Source: Trichoplax sp. H2
Lineage: Eukaryota; Placozoa; Uniplacotomia; Trichoplacea
Length of the DNA: 64,000 bases
NCBI GenBank assembly: GCA_003344405.1
Contig: NOWV01000068.1
Span: 62,001-126,000, forward strand
Direction of reading: 5' to 3'
Below, piece by piece: positions 49,101 to 61,421 of this stretch. Each line of letters starts with the position of its first letter. Position 1 is the first letter of the stretch. The notes beneath the pieces are model-generated. The model saw only the letters and a list, made by a program, of their open reading frames with translations, searched no databases and was not told the origin of the DNA. The position numbers and the translations under genes are program-made.

Positions 49101-52100
49101 GTCAAAAATTTAATCGTCATGACAATAAGATTCAACACTAATCGGAGTAATTCAAGCATTTGATGGAAAATCATGACGAAACTAATAACTTTAAAGCGCG
49201 AGGATTCTGAACAAAACGTTCATAATAAGATAAATGAATTTCTATGATCTGGTATTGGTCGTTGAGATATCAACGAAACAATGATTTCAAATACTTACTA
49301 ATACTGTTACTTATAAACCTCTCATCAGAGTATGATATCTGTCTTATATTCTAATGATTTGATCATTATTGGTACAATTATTCTAAACTAGCCCTTAATT
49401 TTATTCTTTACTACCAATCAATCCGTACTCAAGCAATATTTACTCTTGTCTCGATCTACTATAGATATTTTTCGGTCTATTCTACTTAGATATGGGGTAT
49501 TTTCATCTACTCATTTAGTGCTTATTTCGAGTATAATTCATAATTTAAAATAATAAATAAATATTCTTAGCAATGATAATAATGTGTCGCGGTGTGAATC
49601 TACCGTGATGGATGATAACTTACTTAATTTAGACATGTATATGTATCACGTTAAGATAGCTATTAATTTGGATATGTGCATGAATTATTTGATGACTTAA
49701 TATAGCCGATACAAACCTGTTCCTAATACAGGTTAAATTATACTAAATATAGTATATGAGTTGTCAATGGCAAATTCAATATAAATCCTATTAATTATAA
49801 GCTAGGGCAAACATAAAGTTAATCTATGGTAATATCACAAATTCACTGGGTTAGACTAGGAATAATTTAATGTATTCTCGAAGTCTTATTGGTCGAAATA
49901 TATCACACATCGTAAACCAGTTTTATGGCTAGAATAGCTATTTAAATGATTGATTTTGAATATTAAATTAGACTTGCATTTTCTAGAATAAAGATATAGT
50001 TAGAAGATTCTGAAAGTGCATTTCTCAGTCATTGTTACTTATCTAGGGTAATCTAAATTAGTTTAGATTAGGCAAGTTTATTTAAGTAACATAATGATAA
50101 ATTTTCTATTAAAACATTAATACTGTATGAATATCTTTTAATCCGCTTGTTGTATACGGTACATATCACAGAGTTGAAGAATCTCCATGATTCAAACCTC
50201 AGTAATATCAGGTATTTTTGATGCAATATTTTAGTTTAATATGAACATAACTGATTCATCGTTCGTCTTATGCACGTACTGCAACGTTAAAATATTGTTA
50301 ATATTGAAAGTTATTATATGAGGCCATGAATAATTCCTGATTTAAGTTATTACTTAAAATATTGTGAATATTGCTTATTTATAATAAAGATAAGGTCAAG
50401 TTAAATAAGTTTTATTATTGAAAATAAATTACTGTAATACTATAAAACAAGATCATGAATTTCATCATAATTTAAATCATGGATCATCAACTAGAATTTA
50501 CTGGATACCACTCCGGAAGACCTTATTTCATGCGGTCAAAAAATATTGAGCTGTTCATGTGAAGTTCGCCTGGGACATCTATCTATCTCACAAGTAAAAG
50601 CGTATGCACTCTACTCTAAATCACACTTTAGCGGACCAAGCAAGCCTACCTACTGGGATGGTACAGGAGGTAATTATATATAAAATGAAGCTAATAATAT
50701 CCATTTTTACACGACAATATTCATTTTACACACAATAGATAAAAGTAAAGACGAAGTAATATTTATAAAGTAGGTTAAGCTATTTCTAGTAATTATAATG
50801 AATATATTTAGTAGTTCAAGATAGTATTCCATTACGATAGAATAATCAGTAAAACTTCGTTTTTAATCATGAATATTGATGATAAACTCTTTATTAGAAC
50901 GACTTGATAAGCTGCAATATATGACCTTCTTGTTGCTGAAGCTACAATACTCTAAAATCTTTATTAAAGCCAATATAACTATTACTTAGATCTAATATGC
51001 CGGTCGTTATGCTACTTAATGACTTATATTACTTAAATTTGTTCATCACCAGAAGTAATAATAGCCTAGTCAATAAAAGATGTGAATGCAATAATTTTAT
51101 GCTTGTTTTTGGATATTCCAGCCTGTAAAGTTATTCATAACATCTCTTGCCATGGATTCGAAGATTACTATCGTTGTAATTATACGCAAGTAAGCAGATA
51201 ACGATTTGTTAAAATTAACTTATAAACTAAATTTCGCATTTACTTAATGAAATAATATCATTTTTATTGATAGTGAATAAGTGTTGCACAGATATTCTCA
51301 GCGATCTTTTAATTGGAAAGCGTATAGAATTAGCTTATTAATATATACTATATCATCAAATCTTCTATACTACTTAAAATACTCAATTATCACCTACCCT
51401 TCTAAATATTTGCTGTCGTATATCTCGATTTGACTATATCTTAAAATATAATGAAATAGAGTCATAGGAACAACAGATCTAATTTATAACACTACTCTAT
51501 ATTTTTATTATGCGTCTTCATACCCTTGCTATTCTTGTAGAAACTACGCCTTTCTCGCCTATTGCTCTAAATTTCTACTTACCAGTATCCCGTAATTATC
51601 CTAATCTGACTATAGCAACTTCAATTTTGCAGTGCTAGTTTATAGTTGCATCATTCCTATTATTCCAAAATAGTTACTTACAGGCAATTCGTAAACTGCC
51701 TTAATGGCCACATTAGCTAACTTTGAAATAATTCTAAATAATAACTACAATTTTGCTGTACTAACTAATACTTCTATCCTATATACAATTGTTATGATTC
51801 GTGAATACTTGATAACACCTATTCATGTTCGATCTATCCAATTTTTATCTATTGCCCTACAATATTTACTTATTGATATCACCATATTACCCTAATTTGA
51901 CTGTGTGTGTACTAATCAAAAGCAAATGTGGAGATATATTCAACACAGTGCCAGTTTAATAGCTGTAATTATTCAGCGTTAGTTGGCGGTATATATTCAT
52001 CATAAATGCGATTGTTTAAAAGAATTGGCCTCGCTTATATCTTCTAGCCTTGTTTTAACAAGCAGATACTAGAGTATATACTCGCTAAGTAAATAAAACA

Positions 52101-53947
52101 ATATTAGATGTTTTATATACTTAGATCTATATTTATATGTAAATTTAGATAACTTAATGCAATGGTTTAAAATACGTTAGTTAGTTAGTACATATAAAAT
52201 GAGATTAATTACGATTAGAACATGATCTGACCTTTGAGCTTTCTAATAAATTAAGCATGTGACAGACACACTTACCTATAATCTATAATGAATTAATTTA
52301 TAACTCTAAATTGACTAACAATCCAACTTAAATAATATTTTTACATATTGCGATACAAGCATCGTGACAATAGAATATTACTGTATTTGATACTTTAATA
52401 CAATAGATACTAATTTTGGATACTTTTTATCAATTAGAACGACACCAGCTATTATGAACCAATAAGCAATAATACCATCGTTCTACAAAAGGATATGAAC
52501 GATGAGCTAAAAGTTGTCAAAATTTTAGAAAGGGATAGATATATCGGCATCAGATCACGTTCTGATATGTTGAGAAAACAAACATATTTTATTAATTGCC
52601 CAATTATGGGTATCCAGTATCAAACACCAGACTTTATTAAAGCGGGGGGATCACCTATCAATCTCTTACCAGCTTTTGTAAAGATTACCAATGAATTGCC
52701 AAATACTACATCAATAGTACCAAGTGTCCCTACTTCCTCACGAGAGATCAGTCAAAATGCTACTGGGCAGTCAATTACAACAATTCTGAAATCTCAAGCT
52801 CAAAACTGTAAATACATAATCTATAAGATACCTCGATTGCACGTACATAGTTTGCTTCTTTTTGCCTTTTAAAAGCTCGGATTTAACAAAGAAAATAATA
52901 GCTATCATAATTTTTCTTCCATTAGATCTTTTAGCTGCAGCTTTTGCATTTGGCGGATGTTTATTCATTTATCTATGCTGGTTTTTCTATCATAAATTTG
53001 CAACGTAAATTATTGTTATTGTATTTAAGTTTATCCTTACTCTTTTTATATATTTCATATCATTAATATTGTCTCGAATTGATATTTTTTCGCCTATACT
53101 AGATGGATTATATCAGCTAAAAGTGCAGAAATTCCTAGGTTAGTACTCTGATAATGCTTAAGATTGGATATTCATCCATTCAAAATTCATTGTATATGAT
53201 ATTGATCAATTATAACTAAAAATGAATTATTTGCAATGTGGATAATAAAGATTTATTGCCACATTAAATATGGTAAAATTAGTTAGTATCATAGGAGAGT
53301 AACATCCGCTAAACTTGCACATTAATTATATTAATGAAATAAAGAGATTTCTTCACTTCGATAGTAAACAATAAAATGGACTAGCTCATAATGCTATGAT
53401 GATAATATACTTTCATATAATTTCATCAGCTCAAAATCACTTTAAATATATTAAAATTAATTATTTCTTCGATTTTTTAGATTATTTGAGCATGATAGCA
53501 AAAATAAGACTCGTAAGCTTATTAAATACTGCTTTATTTACTAGAAAAGGATTTAATTATCTTTCAATTTTATAATCATCTTATCGTATTCCTATAATAG
53601 CCGTCGTTGGTAAGCCTCTCTCTCATATATATATCAATCCCCATCACCAAGACCCTCCTAGATTATTACAGGTAAGTAAAAATCGATTTGCATCTTAATT
53701 GGAACAGATCGAAAATTGATCTTTAATTAGGCTCGAATAATCTAGAAATTACTTACAAAATACATTACTAATGCCTTGCAACCATTAATAATTCACTTGG
53801 GTATTTCAATAATGTGTATAACCAATCTTATTATCTTATTTAATATTCGTGCAGTTAACCGTGAACCGACAATTAGTAGGTTCAAGCCAAAGCAGCGCTA
53901 ATTCCGAAGAAGAGTTATATGGCTATCCCGATCCGGATCTAGGTTAA
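44959..53947 (+). CDS. C3: type I membrane protein, third tandem paralogue
   Basis: Same family as C1 and C2. Exons: 44959-45121, 45740-46129, 46677-46715, 46796-46944, 50495-50669, 51122-51189, 52438-52807, 52926-53004, 53103-53138, 53481-53512, 53601-53671, 53855-53947. They total 1665 nt, 554 aa. It differs from C2 by an extra 80-bp intron (46716-46795) splitting exon 3, by an additional Cys in module 1 and by a shorter stalk and tail. The first exon has a long hydrophobic run (LFLTLLFILLSLSIISLVIV) that could be a cleaved signal or an uncleaved anchor. The stop at 53945 may be genuine or the result of a frameshift, as another frame stays open to 54069. Function unknown; surface receptor is inference. 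Confidence 0.78.
46400..46640. repeat. Two-unit degenerate repeat before C3 exon 3a
   Basis: GGTATCTAGTATGAGTGTTA..AAACGG..TACTAATGTAGCTTAACTTTTACATG near 46408 recurs as GATACCCTAGCATGGATGCTA..AAACGG..TGCTAATGTAGCTTAACTTGCATG near 46577. The second unit ends about 40 bp before exon 3a. Confidence 0.65.
46677..46944 (+). CDS. C3 exons 3a and 3b: split equivalent of exon 3
   Basis: Exon 3a (39 nt) reads AIPYPPREIKIND, matching AIPNAPRRIRIKAD in C2, and ends GACC followed by GTAAGC. Exon 3b starts after ATTAG at 46795 and carries SSSWTHNI and LNCSVIIKSLDL. Without the intron, the frame would hit TAG just before 46796. Phases 1 then 0 match the neighbours. Confidence 0.75.
46945..50494 (+). other. 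C3 intron after exon 3b, 3.5 kb
   Basis: Longest intron in the window. Only short open frames (71 codons at 48803). No repeat or RNA gene recognised. Confidence 0.5.
50495..51189 (+). CDS. C3 exons 4-5: Cys-rich region
   Basis: Exon 4 (175 nt, same length as in C2) has LISCGQKILSCSC and YWDGTG. Exon 5 (68 nt) has ACKVIHNISCHG and YRCN, with three Cys in the same spacing as C1 and C2. Confidence 0.83.
51190..52437 (+). other. C3 intron after exon 5, 1.2 kb
   Basis: Contains a loose repetition of CTATAGNAACTTCAATTTTGCAGTNCTA-like blocks near 51610 and 51745 and a 63-codon frame (51704-51895) without support. Otherwise featureless. Confidence 0.4.
52438..53004 (+). CDS. C3 exons 6-7: stalk and TM
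   Basis: Exon 6 (370 nt) has the conserved SDMLRKQTYFINCPIMGIQ block and a shorter Ser/Thr-rich stalk. Exon 7 (79 nt) encodes LLAAAFAFGGCLFIYLCWFFY, the single TM. It starts after ATTAG at 52925. Confidence 0.85.
53103..53947 (+). CDS. C3 exons 8-11 of the shared scheme: short tail
   Basis: Four small exons (36, 32, 71 and 93 nt) with phases matching C2. The tail has HIYINPHH (YxN) and ELYGYPDPD. The stop TAA is at 53945-53947. The first tail exon (53103-53138) rests mainly on phase and position. Confidence 0.65.
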
Positions 53948-56065
53948 AAATACCCGGATTTAAAATTCCACAAAAAATACAAAGTGACGAAGAAAGTATG
54001 ATCGGCAATTGCATATTTGATAGCAATAGCTCAACATCTACTCAAAATAGAAAAGATATGTCTTTATGAAGCCAAATACGGTAGAATTTACAGGCTCTCA
54101 TGGATGATAAATTGTCTCAAAAGCAATGGAACAAGAATATCTATTTCTTCTTCACTTTTACTATACTACATAAATCAGATCTGCTACCAATAGCTATTGG
54201 CGTAACTGTACAATCGAACCCTCAAACATGATCTACGTGTGTTTAGACTGTATGAATAATCAATGATGCCGGTATATTCATCCTTTGGTATTTCTATTTT
54301 TAGAAAAATTAAACATCTACTTGGTAATAAATCAAGTTAAAATGAAGAAAGTTGCTAACTATATGGCATGTATCCAACTTGATGATGGCTAACACCAGCC
54401 GCATCCAATATAAACTATCTCCTAAAATTATATCACTGTAATTATTAATAGCGCAGTAGGTTAAGTCAATACCCAGCGACTTAACATTATATATATCCGA
54501 TCGATTATGTTATTAATCGATATTCCTTATCTGCATCGTGATTAGCAAACTGTAATAGTCTTTAGTCAAGCCATCTAAGCCTTAATTTTAGTACTTATCA
54601 ATATGTCATAATTTATGTTGGAAACTTCGTCAATATTGAATGAGCTGAATGGTAGTAAAAATTCTTAATATATCCTCTTTTGTTATAGACTACCAGCTGT
54701 CCTTTAAGCTTAGTCTTTAATAAGCATTTTTCCAGACCTTCATCAATTAATATTTATTTAATCTTGCATATAATTACTAATCCTACAAGCTTTATTGCAG
54801 TTGGCAACTGTTACAGTTTTTAGGCAAGCTATTGAGCTATAACTTTATCACTAATGAATATCTTAGTAATGTAATTATGATAGAAATTATACCAGTATCG
54901 AAGCCGAATGGAAGTAAAAAAATCCTTATATATATATATCTCTCTAAATTTCAAATTGCCAGCTGTTCTATGAATTTCATTCAAAATTGAGTATTTTTGT
55001 TTTTATACCATATTAAATATTATTTATCAACGTAAATTTGTACCAACATTTCACCATTTTAATTGAAGCTACGATAAACCACTAATTTACCTCTTAGAAA
55101 AAAATTAGAAAATGTAAGCTACATAAATTTATCGTTCAATACCTTCGATACTGATATTCTGTCTGCGGTCAAGGGCATAAATTAGCTAACATTCTAATTT
55201 ACTGTACGTATAATGTCCTACTTCACTGATTATTATCAATTTTAAGACCTCAAGTAAATAAACAACGTTTATTCTCATGTTAATATTGCCTTATGGATCG
55301 GAATATTTATTCGCTTGTTATCAATTACGATTATATTTAAACTATATCTACCTTGACTTTACCCTAGCTGATCTAACCCTAACAGAGAAAAGTTAAAAAT
55401 GGCTAATCCAAACTTACACTTGCCCCTTTGATTTTCTATTAAGAAAGTATACAATCTAAATTATATCCGAGTAATCTATAATTCTTCATAAATATCATAT
55501 TTGATTCAAATTAACTTTATTGTATCTAACTAGCTGCTTCATAGTTGAAAATCCATTAGCCTAGTGATAGTACTCAAAGTAGATTTACAGTACTTAGACC
55601 TACCATGATATTATAGAAGAATTAGGAAGTTGCAAAATAAGCATATGAATATCTCTCCATCTCTTCATATTCTAGAAGTTAATGATATGAATTTTATTCA
55701 GGATTAAAATACTCCGTTAACTTTATAACTATCATGATAATAGACATGAAATAAGAACTTATTTGATATATCTTGGGATATTTTATCCCGTTCCTTGTAA
55801 TACTAAATAGCAATTATGGATTTAATAATAAATCACTACATACAATAGCCATCTAAAAACAAGATAAATTTGACTATCACAATATGCCAGATTTTATTGT
55901 ACCAAATGATGGAGCATATTGCCGCTAACTTGATTTAATTAGTGTAATCGATGTTATTACTTATTTTAGGTTAAGAAAATTTCATTTTGGGAATTTATTG
56001 GTAAACATAAATTCTTTCTAGCAGTCTATCCCAAGTATTTTTCACCCATATTTATAGATTAAAAT
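53948..56065. other. Intergenic between C3 and gene B
   Basis: The left end keeps an open frame (53944-54069) that may be former C3 tail. An AATAAA lies at 54326. A diverged repeat pair follows (54635-54780 and 54895-55020, sharing GAATGGNAGTAAAAA and CCAGCTGTYCT). No other gene seen. Confidence 0.45.
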
Positions 56066-59000
56066 ATGAGGCAATTTCTAGGTAGAGTCATTTTGATCTT
56101 CTTATGTTTGCTAGTGTTAGCTACTCGGATATGTTCTGGCCATAATCAGCGTAGGAAAATTATCCTTTCTGGAGCATTTAGCTTATCAGGTGGTTGGAAA
56201 GCCGGTAAAATGTTAGTATCGGCCATGATGGCTGTTGATTACGTCAATAATCGTTCCAATCTACTGCCTGGTTATCAGCTTGATCTGTATTGGGGTGATA
56301 CTAAGGTAAAACTAAAATTAAATTTAAGTAGATAAGAATTAAACTTATTCAATTTCTACCAATCAAAATAAATAAAAATTCATTGATAGTCTGCAATGGT
56401 CATGCCGATATTCGATTAGCGTGATTGAGAGTTACGATCAATAGCGTAGTATATATCATCTATCTGAGCTGCTGCTATATTGATAATATTTAAAACAGTA
56501 ATTTTTCTCTTCTATTTGACGTAGAATTAGGCACTTGACTCTGAAAGTGTGATCTGAATTTCAGAATTACGCTACTTTATGCGTAACTGTTATGATAGAC
56601 TAATGTATCATTCTTGAAAGAACTTAAATAGAGTCTTCATGAAATAGAATTTTTCTCTTTAATACCTGCGGTGTCTTTTTTTAATCTCTCAGTGATCAAT
56701 ATTACTACTGATCCTTGGATAAATAAATTAACTCCTCGTGATGGGTATATGTGACCTAGATCACTAGTTGTACCAAATAAATAAAATAGAGCTAAATTTT
56801 TAAAATTTCTTAGATTATTAATATATTCCTGATTAATGAAGGCATAGATAGTAACAGATAATCGAATCGACCACCCTTAACAATATTTCTATACCTAAGA
56901 TTCACGAGGTTATTCCCTCCCGTTTATATCAAGTTTATTTTACAAATTTAAAATTTTCCAGCTTGTAGATATCCTTCAGTCAAGAGTGATAGAACTACTG
57001 GCATGTAAAACTAGTCCTGAAACTTTCAATTTTATCTACTCCGCAATCATGATAAATTCAAGTAGTTAGATATGTGCTTTGTGACCAAACCTTCGAATAA
57101 TACTTATATCTCACAGATTCATCAATGCCGCATCCTCCAAATCTATCCAACCATTTTGATCATCAGCAATTTATTTAAATCTATAAAGAATAAATCTACT
57201 TTTTCAGTTTGTGATTCAGCCAATACCGTTTTAAATAGCTATAGAATGCTTACAGAGCATACCGTATGTTACGACATTTAAGTACCTTTCATGACAATTT
57301 TTTAATTGAAATATCGTATTTTCGGCATTTTTGATTTAATCGTCCCTAAAGTGATATTCATACAGGCAAAATCTAGTTGCCGCGTAGTATCCTCTAACTC
57401 ATTAGACTACAGCTTCGCTAACAATACTGCATATCGGGAAAAATTTATGTTTATCACCCTAGGCGAGCATACTAATATGTAAATGATTTGTCTTACCTAA
57501 TCTCAAAGTATAACTTAATTCTTGCCTCTTACGTTCATAATGGTAACATATTAGTAAAAATACCACTACTAAAAAGATTTATACCATGGCTATTAGCACA
57601 TAAACAATGAGTTTCATAGTTGCTGGCTTAAATGGTACAAATTTAATAGCATTAAAAGGATAATTCGAAAATCGAATTACGTATTTCAATTAGATATAAG
57701 AATTAATGGAATACTGATGTGAATTATAGAGTCAGGCTTAGATGATATAAATGCCTTTTTACATAATTTCATATTATCGGAGGTTGGCTTAATTCATATA
57801 ATTTTCACTATATTATATGAACAATTCGAAAATCAACTAAACCTATTTCAATTGCATATAAGAATTAATAGAATATTTATATTCGTTATAGAGCTGGAGT
57901 TAAAAGATAACTTAAATCATGTAAAGACTTTTTACATAAGTAAATTATTATCAAAGGCTGACTTAATCCGATAATTTAACTATTAAATCAATAATTCCAA
58001 ACTCAACCTATTTCAACTGCATATAAGAATTCATTTAATATTGATATTCGTTATAAAACTGGAGTTAAGATAATATAAATATTATTATTTACGCAATTGC
58101 ATTATTATCGGATTTGTCAGTGTGATCCTGGTCACGGTTTAAAAATCCTATTCGAAGCACTAACCAAGCTACCACATAAAACTCTTATATTTGGTGCTTC
58201 ATGTTCTCAAGTCACTGAATACATGGCAAAAGTATCCCAGCAGTACAATCTCTTACAGGTACTTATCCAATGTAAAAGTATTAGAAATCTTGTAGATATT
58301 GACAATTTCCAATTTATTACCCTAGTTCTTTCAGATATGGAACTGTTCAGTAATTTTGTAACTTATACAATTTTGTTTCTATAGATATCTTACATCTCAG
58401 AATCTCCCGTCTTAAGCAACAGGGAAATTTTTCATAATTTCTTTCGTACTTATCCAAGTTCCTCAAGTCTCGATCCAGTAATCATTCAACTCCTCAATCG
58501 GTTCGGATGGAAAAAAATAGCACTCATTTATCAATTACAGTCTGGTTTCTCAGTGGTAATGATAGCTATTCCAACCAATATATTCTCAAATTATATCCGT
58601 AACAACAATCTGAATTGTAGACAGAGAGAGCATTAAACACGACATCTTTAGAGCACTATGTGAAATGTAGAGTATTACCATTAACAATTGAATTAACGAA
58701 ATATTGAATCTTATCCCATTTTCAATTGGTTAGCGAATGTCAAAACTAGTCGAAAGACTACGAAGTCATGGCATTTCCGTATCGACCCGCATGTCTGTTA
58801 GGTTTAAAGAAGATTTAGTAACAGCTATTAATTTAATTAAAGTAAGCTATTAAATATATTTTCTTAACGGTATATAATTATTCTAAATAACTGAAGTCCT
58901 TTACATCAGTGTGAAATTGAAGACTTCGAATGTATCAAGTCTCTTTTGCGGTTATAAGATGTTGCTATTTAAAAGATGAGTATTTTGGATTTTAGGAAAG

Positions 59001-61421
59001 TCAAACACGGATTATTTTCGCTGAACTCTTCAGTGATAAAACGAGAGAAGTTATTTGCCAGGTAAATGTATCAAAACCTGATAGCTATAGTTAGCATAAT
59101 TAAGTTCGAAAATCGATAGCTTGAAATTTAATCAAGGCAAGAGCTTTCTTTTATTCTTAAACGTATTAATGCATTATTTAATTAAGAAAAACCAAAATTA
59201 TACAAAAATATTCTTGCAGTATTCAAATCAGATCTTGATATAAATTGGAAAAATTCTAGTACAGTACTGCTAACCTTTTAGCCAGTATATTATAAAGTGC
59301 AGACTCAAAGTAAAATGTAGACATGAACGATTCTATGAATTAGCGTACTACATTTCTCGAGTCAATTAATCACTGGTTAATGGACATACATCACGTTATA
59401 TAATCCAAAAGACTGTTTAACTTAATAGCTAATCCAAATAACTGACGCACTAGTATACGTATGTATCGTGTTACTTCTTAACTAAAATATTGTTTAAATC
59501 TCAAATTACTAGCTAATTCTAAAGATTGAAGAGCTGGCATGCTGATACTATTACATTACGTCATATCTAAACTAGAATATAATCTAATTTTAATGAGCAT
59601 CTAGTCCTTAATAATTGATAACCTAATATATTATATTGTATCTAAAACTAGAATATCATAAAATTTTAAATCACCAACTATTCCTAATGATTCCTTAATT
59701 AGTTTACATGATATTGTATTTGAATTAGTTTACTATCCAATTTCAAATTATTAAGAAATTCTAAGAATACGTTAAGTATCGTACTTTATATTGCATCTAA
59801 ACTAGAATAAAGTCTAAATTTTGAATTAATAACTAATTCTGATTAATGAATTAGTATCTACCATACTGCATCTACCGTAGAAAAACGATCTAATCCCAAA
59901 TTATAATTATTAATAAGAGGTTAAGTTATACTAACATATATAATTACAATTTTGTAGGCTTATCATTTAAATATGACCACTAGTAAATATGTTTGGATCT
60001 TATCCGGTTGGCATAATCCAAATTGGTGGATCAAAAATACCACTATCAATTTATCAGAGTCATATTGTAGTGATTCCGTTCTATCTGAAGCCTTAGATGG
60101 ACATTTCTCTTTTAATGCCGCTTCATCACCTAGTATTACCGATAAAACTGTTTCTGGCCAGGTAATTCTAGACTACGTAGAGAATGATAGTAAAAGTTAC
60201 TCTATTCAAAATTAATGCAAATCTATATCCTAGTAATTAAAACCGTAAAAGATGATATTTAATCTATTTTAATTAGAGTTCAGCCGACTGGTTAAAAGAA
60301 TTTCATCAATATCAGCAAAAATATAACACTAGCCTCTTTCAAGGGGCTGAAGAATTTGCTCCATTTTCTTATGATGCGATTATTGCTGTGGCTCTAATGT
60401 TGAATCGATCTATAAATGATTTAGCAAAAAAGAATAAATTGTTAGAAAATGTCACATATCATGATAAAGAAGCTCTTGAAATTATGAAATTCCACATGGA
60501 AAGAGTTAAATTTAATGGGATTACGGTAAATTCGATAATATAGAGCTACTAGTTAAGATTCTAACAAATGAATTACACTCTATTTCAATCGTTAGGGCCA
60601 ATAAATAGATCTATCTAGCTAATGTTTGCACCATAGTCATAGTTTTACAGAACTTGAGGTTGCCTCACCGCCAATTTAGGAAAGAATTGACAATACAGTA
60701 CCAGCATAAATTGCTATAGCATAAAGATATCTTGATCTGTCTCTCAATATTCAAGAGGGTCTTTAGTGTGTTTGTAAACTTCATGTCCAAAATAAGCTCA
60801 TTTTTACGGAGACAGGGATCAACTCAATTCGATTTGATAATCTAGTACAAATTTGCTATAATTTAAAAATATCTTGTTTAATATTTTCCAGTACTATCAG
60901 TGCTTTCCAAAACTATACATCCAGATTACGACATTATATCTATATTTATGGTATAAACATAAGTTAAATCGGTACTGTTTAAGTAAAGGATAACAAGTTA
61001 ATCGACCGAATTAAAGCTATTTTGCATTAATATAGCGTCGTAATTTAATTTCAAAATTTTTGTCGGCTAAATATTTATAGGGTCCAGTAGCTTTTTCAAA
61101 ATCTGGTGATCGGAACGCAATTGCGGTTATTAAAAGGCTAATTGGTAATAACTCCATAGCTTTACTCAATTTTACTCCTAGATAATTAACTTACTTAAAG
61201 TACCGTCATAATTTGACAAATAATATAAATTTAATTTTCAAATCAATCTGTTATACTAGATAAATAAATGTATGTCCTAAACTTTCAATATTAATTTTAA
61301 ATTCATTTATGTATATTTTTCTTATTTTAAGACGGGAAAGATGTTTCGATTGGATATTACAGTAGCGAACAAAGGGAAATGAAATGGAATTATTCCATTC
61401 CAATTAATTGGGCTAATCCAG
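56066..61421 (+). CDS. Gene B exons 1-9: signal peptide and Venus-flytrap domain
   Basis: Motifs in order: SGAFSLSGGWKAG, LYWGDTK joined directly to CDPGHGLKILFEAL (as in the DSKCDPG of GB1-type receptors), GASCSQVTEY, SPVLSNRE..NFFRTYPS, FGWKKIALIYQ, KYVWILSGWHNPNWW, FSYDAIIAVALMLN and GPVAFSKSGDR. The exon 1/2 join in phase 0 recreates the conserved DTK-CDPG block. Confidence 0.9.

Noticed and set aside
56962-57069. Exon-like frame after TTTCCAG in gene B intron 1
   Set aside because: Has an acceptor but runs into TAG with no donor, and exon 1 joined to 58121 already gives the conserved DTK-CDPG junction.
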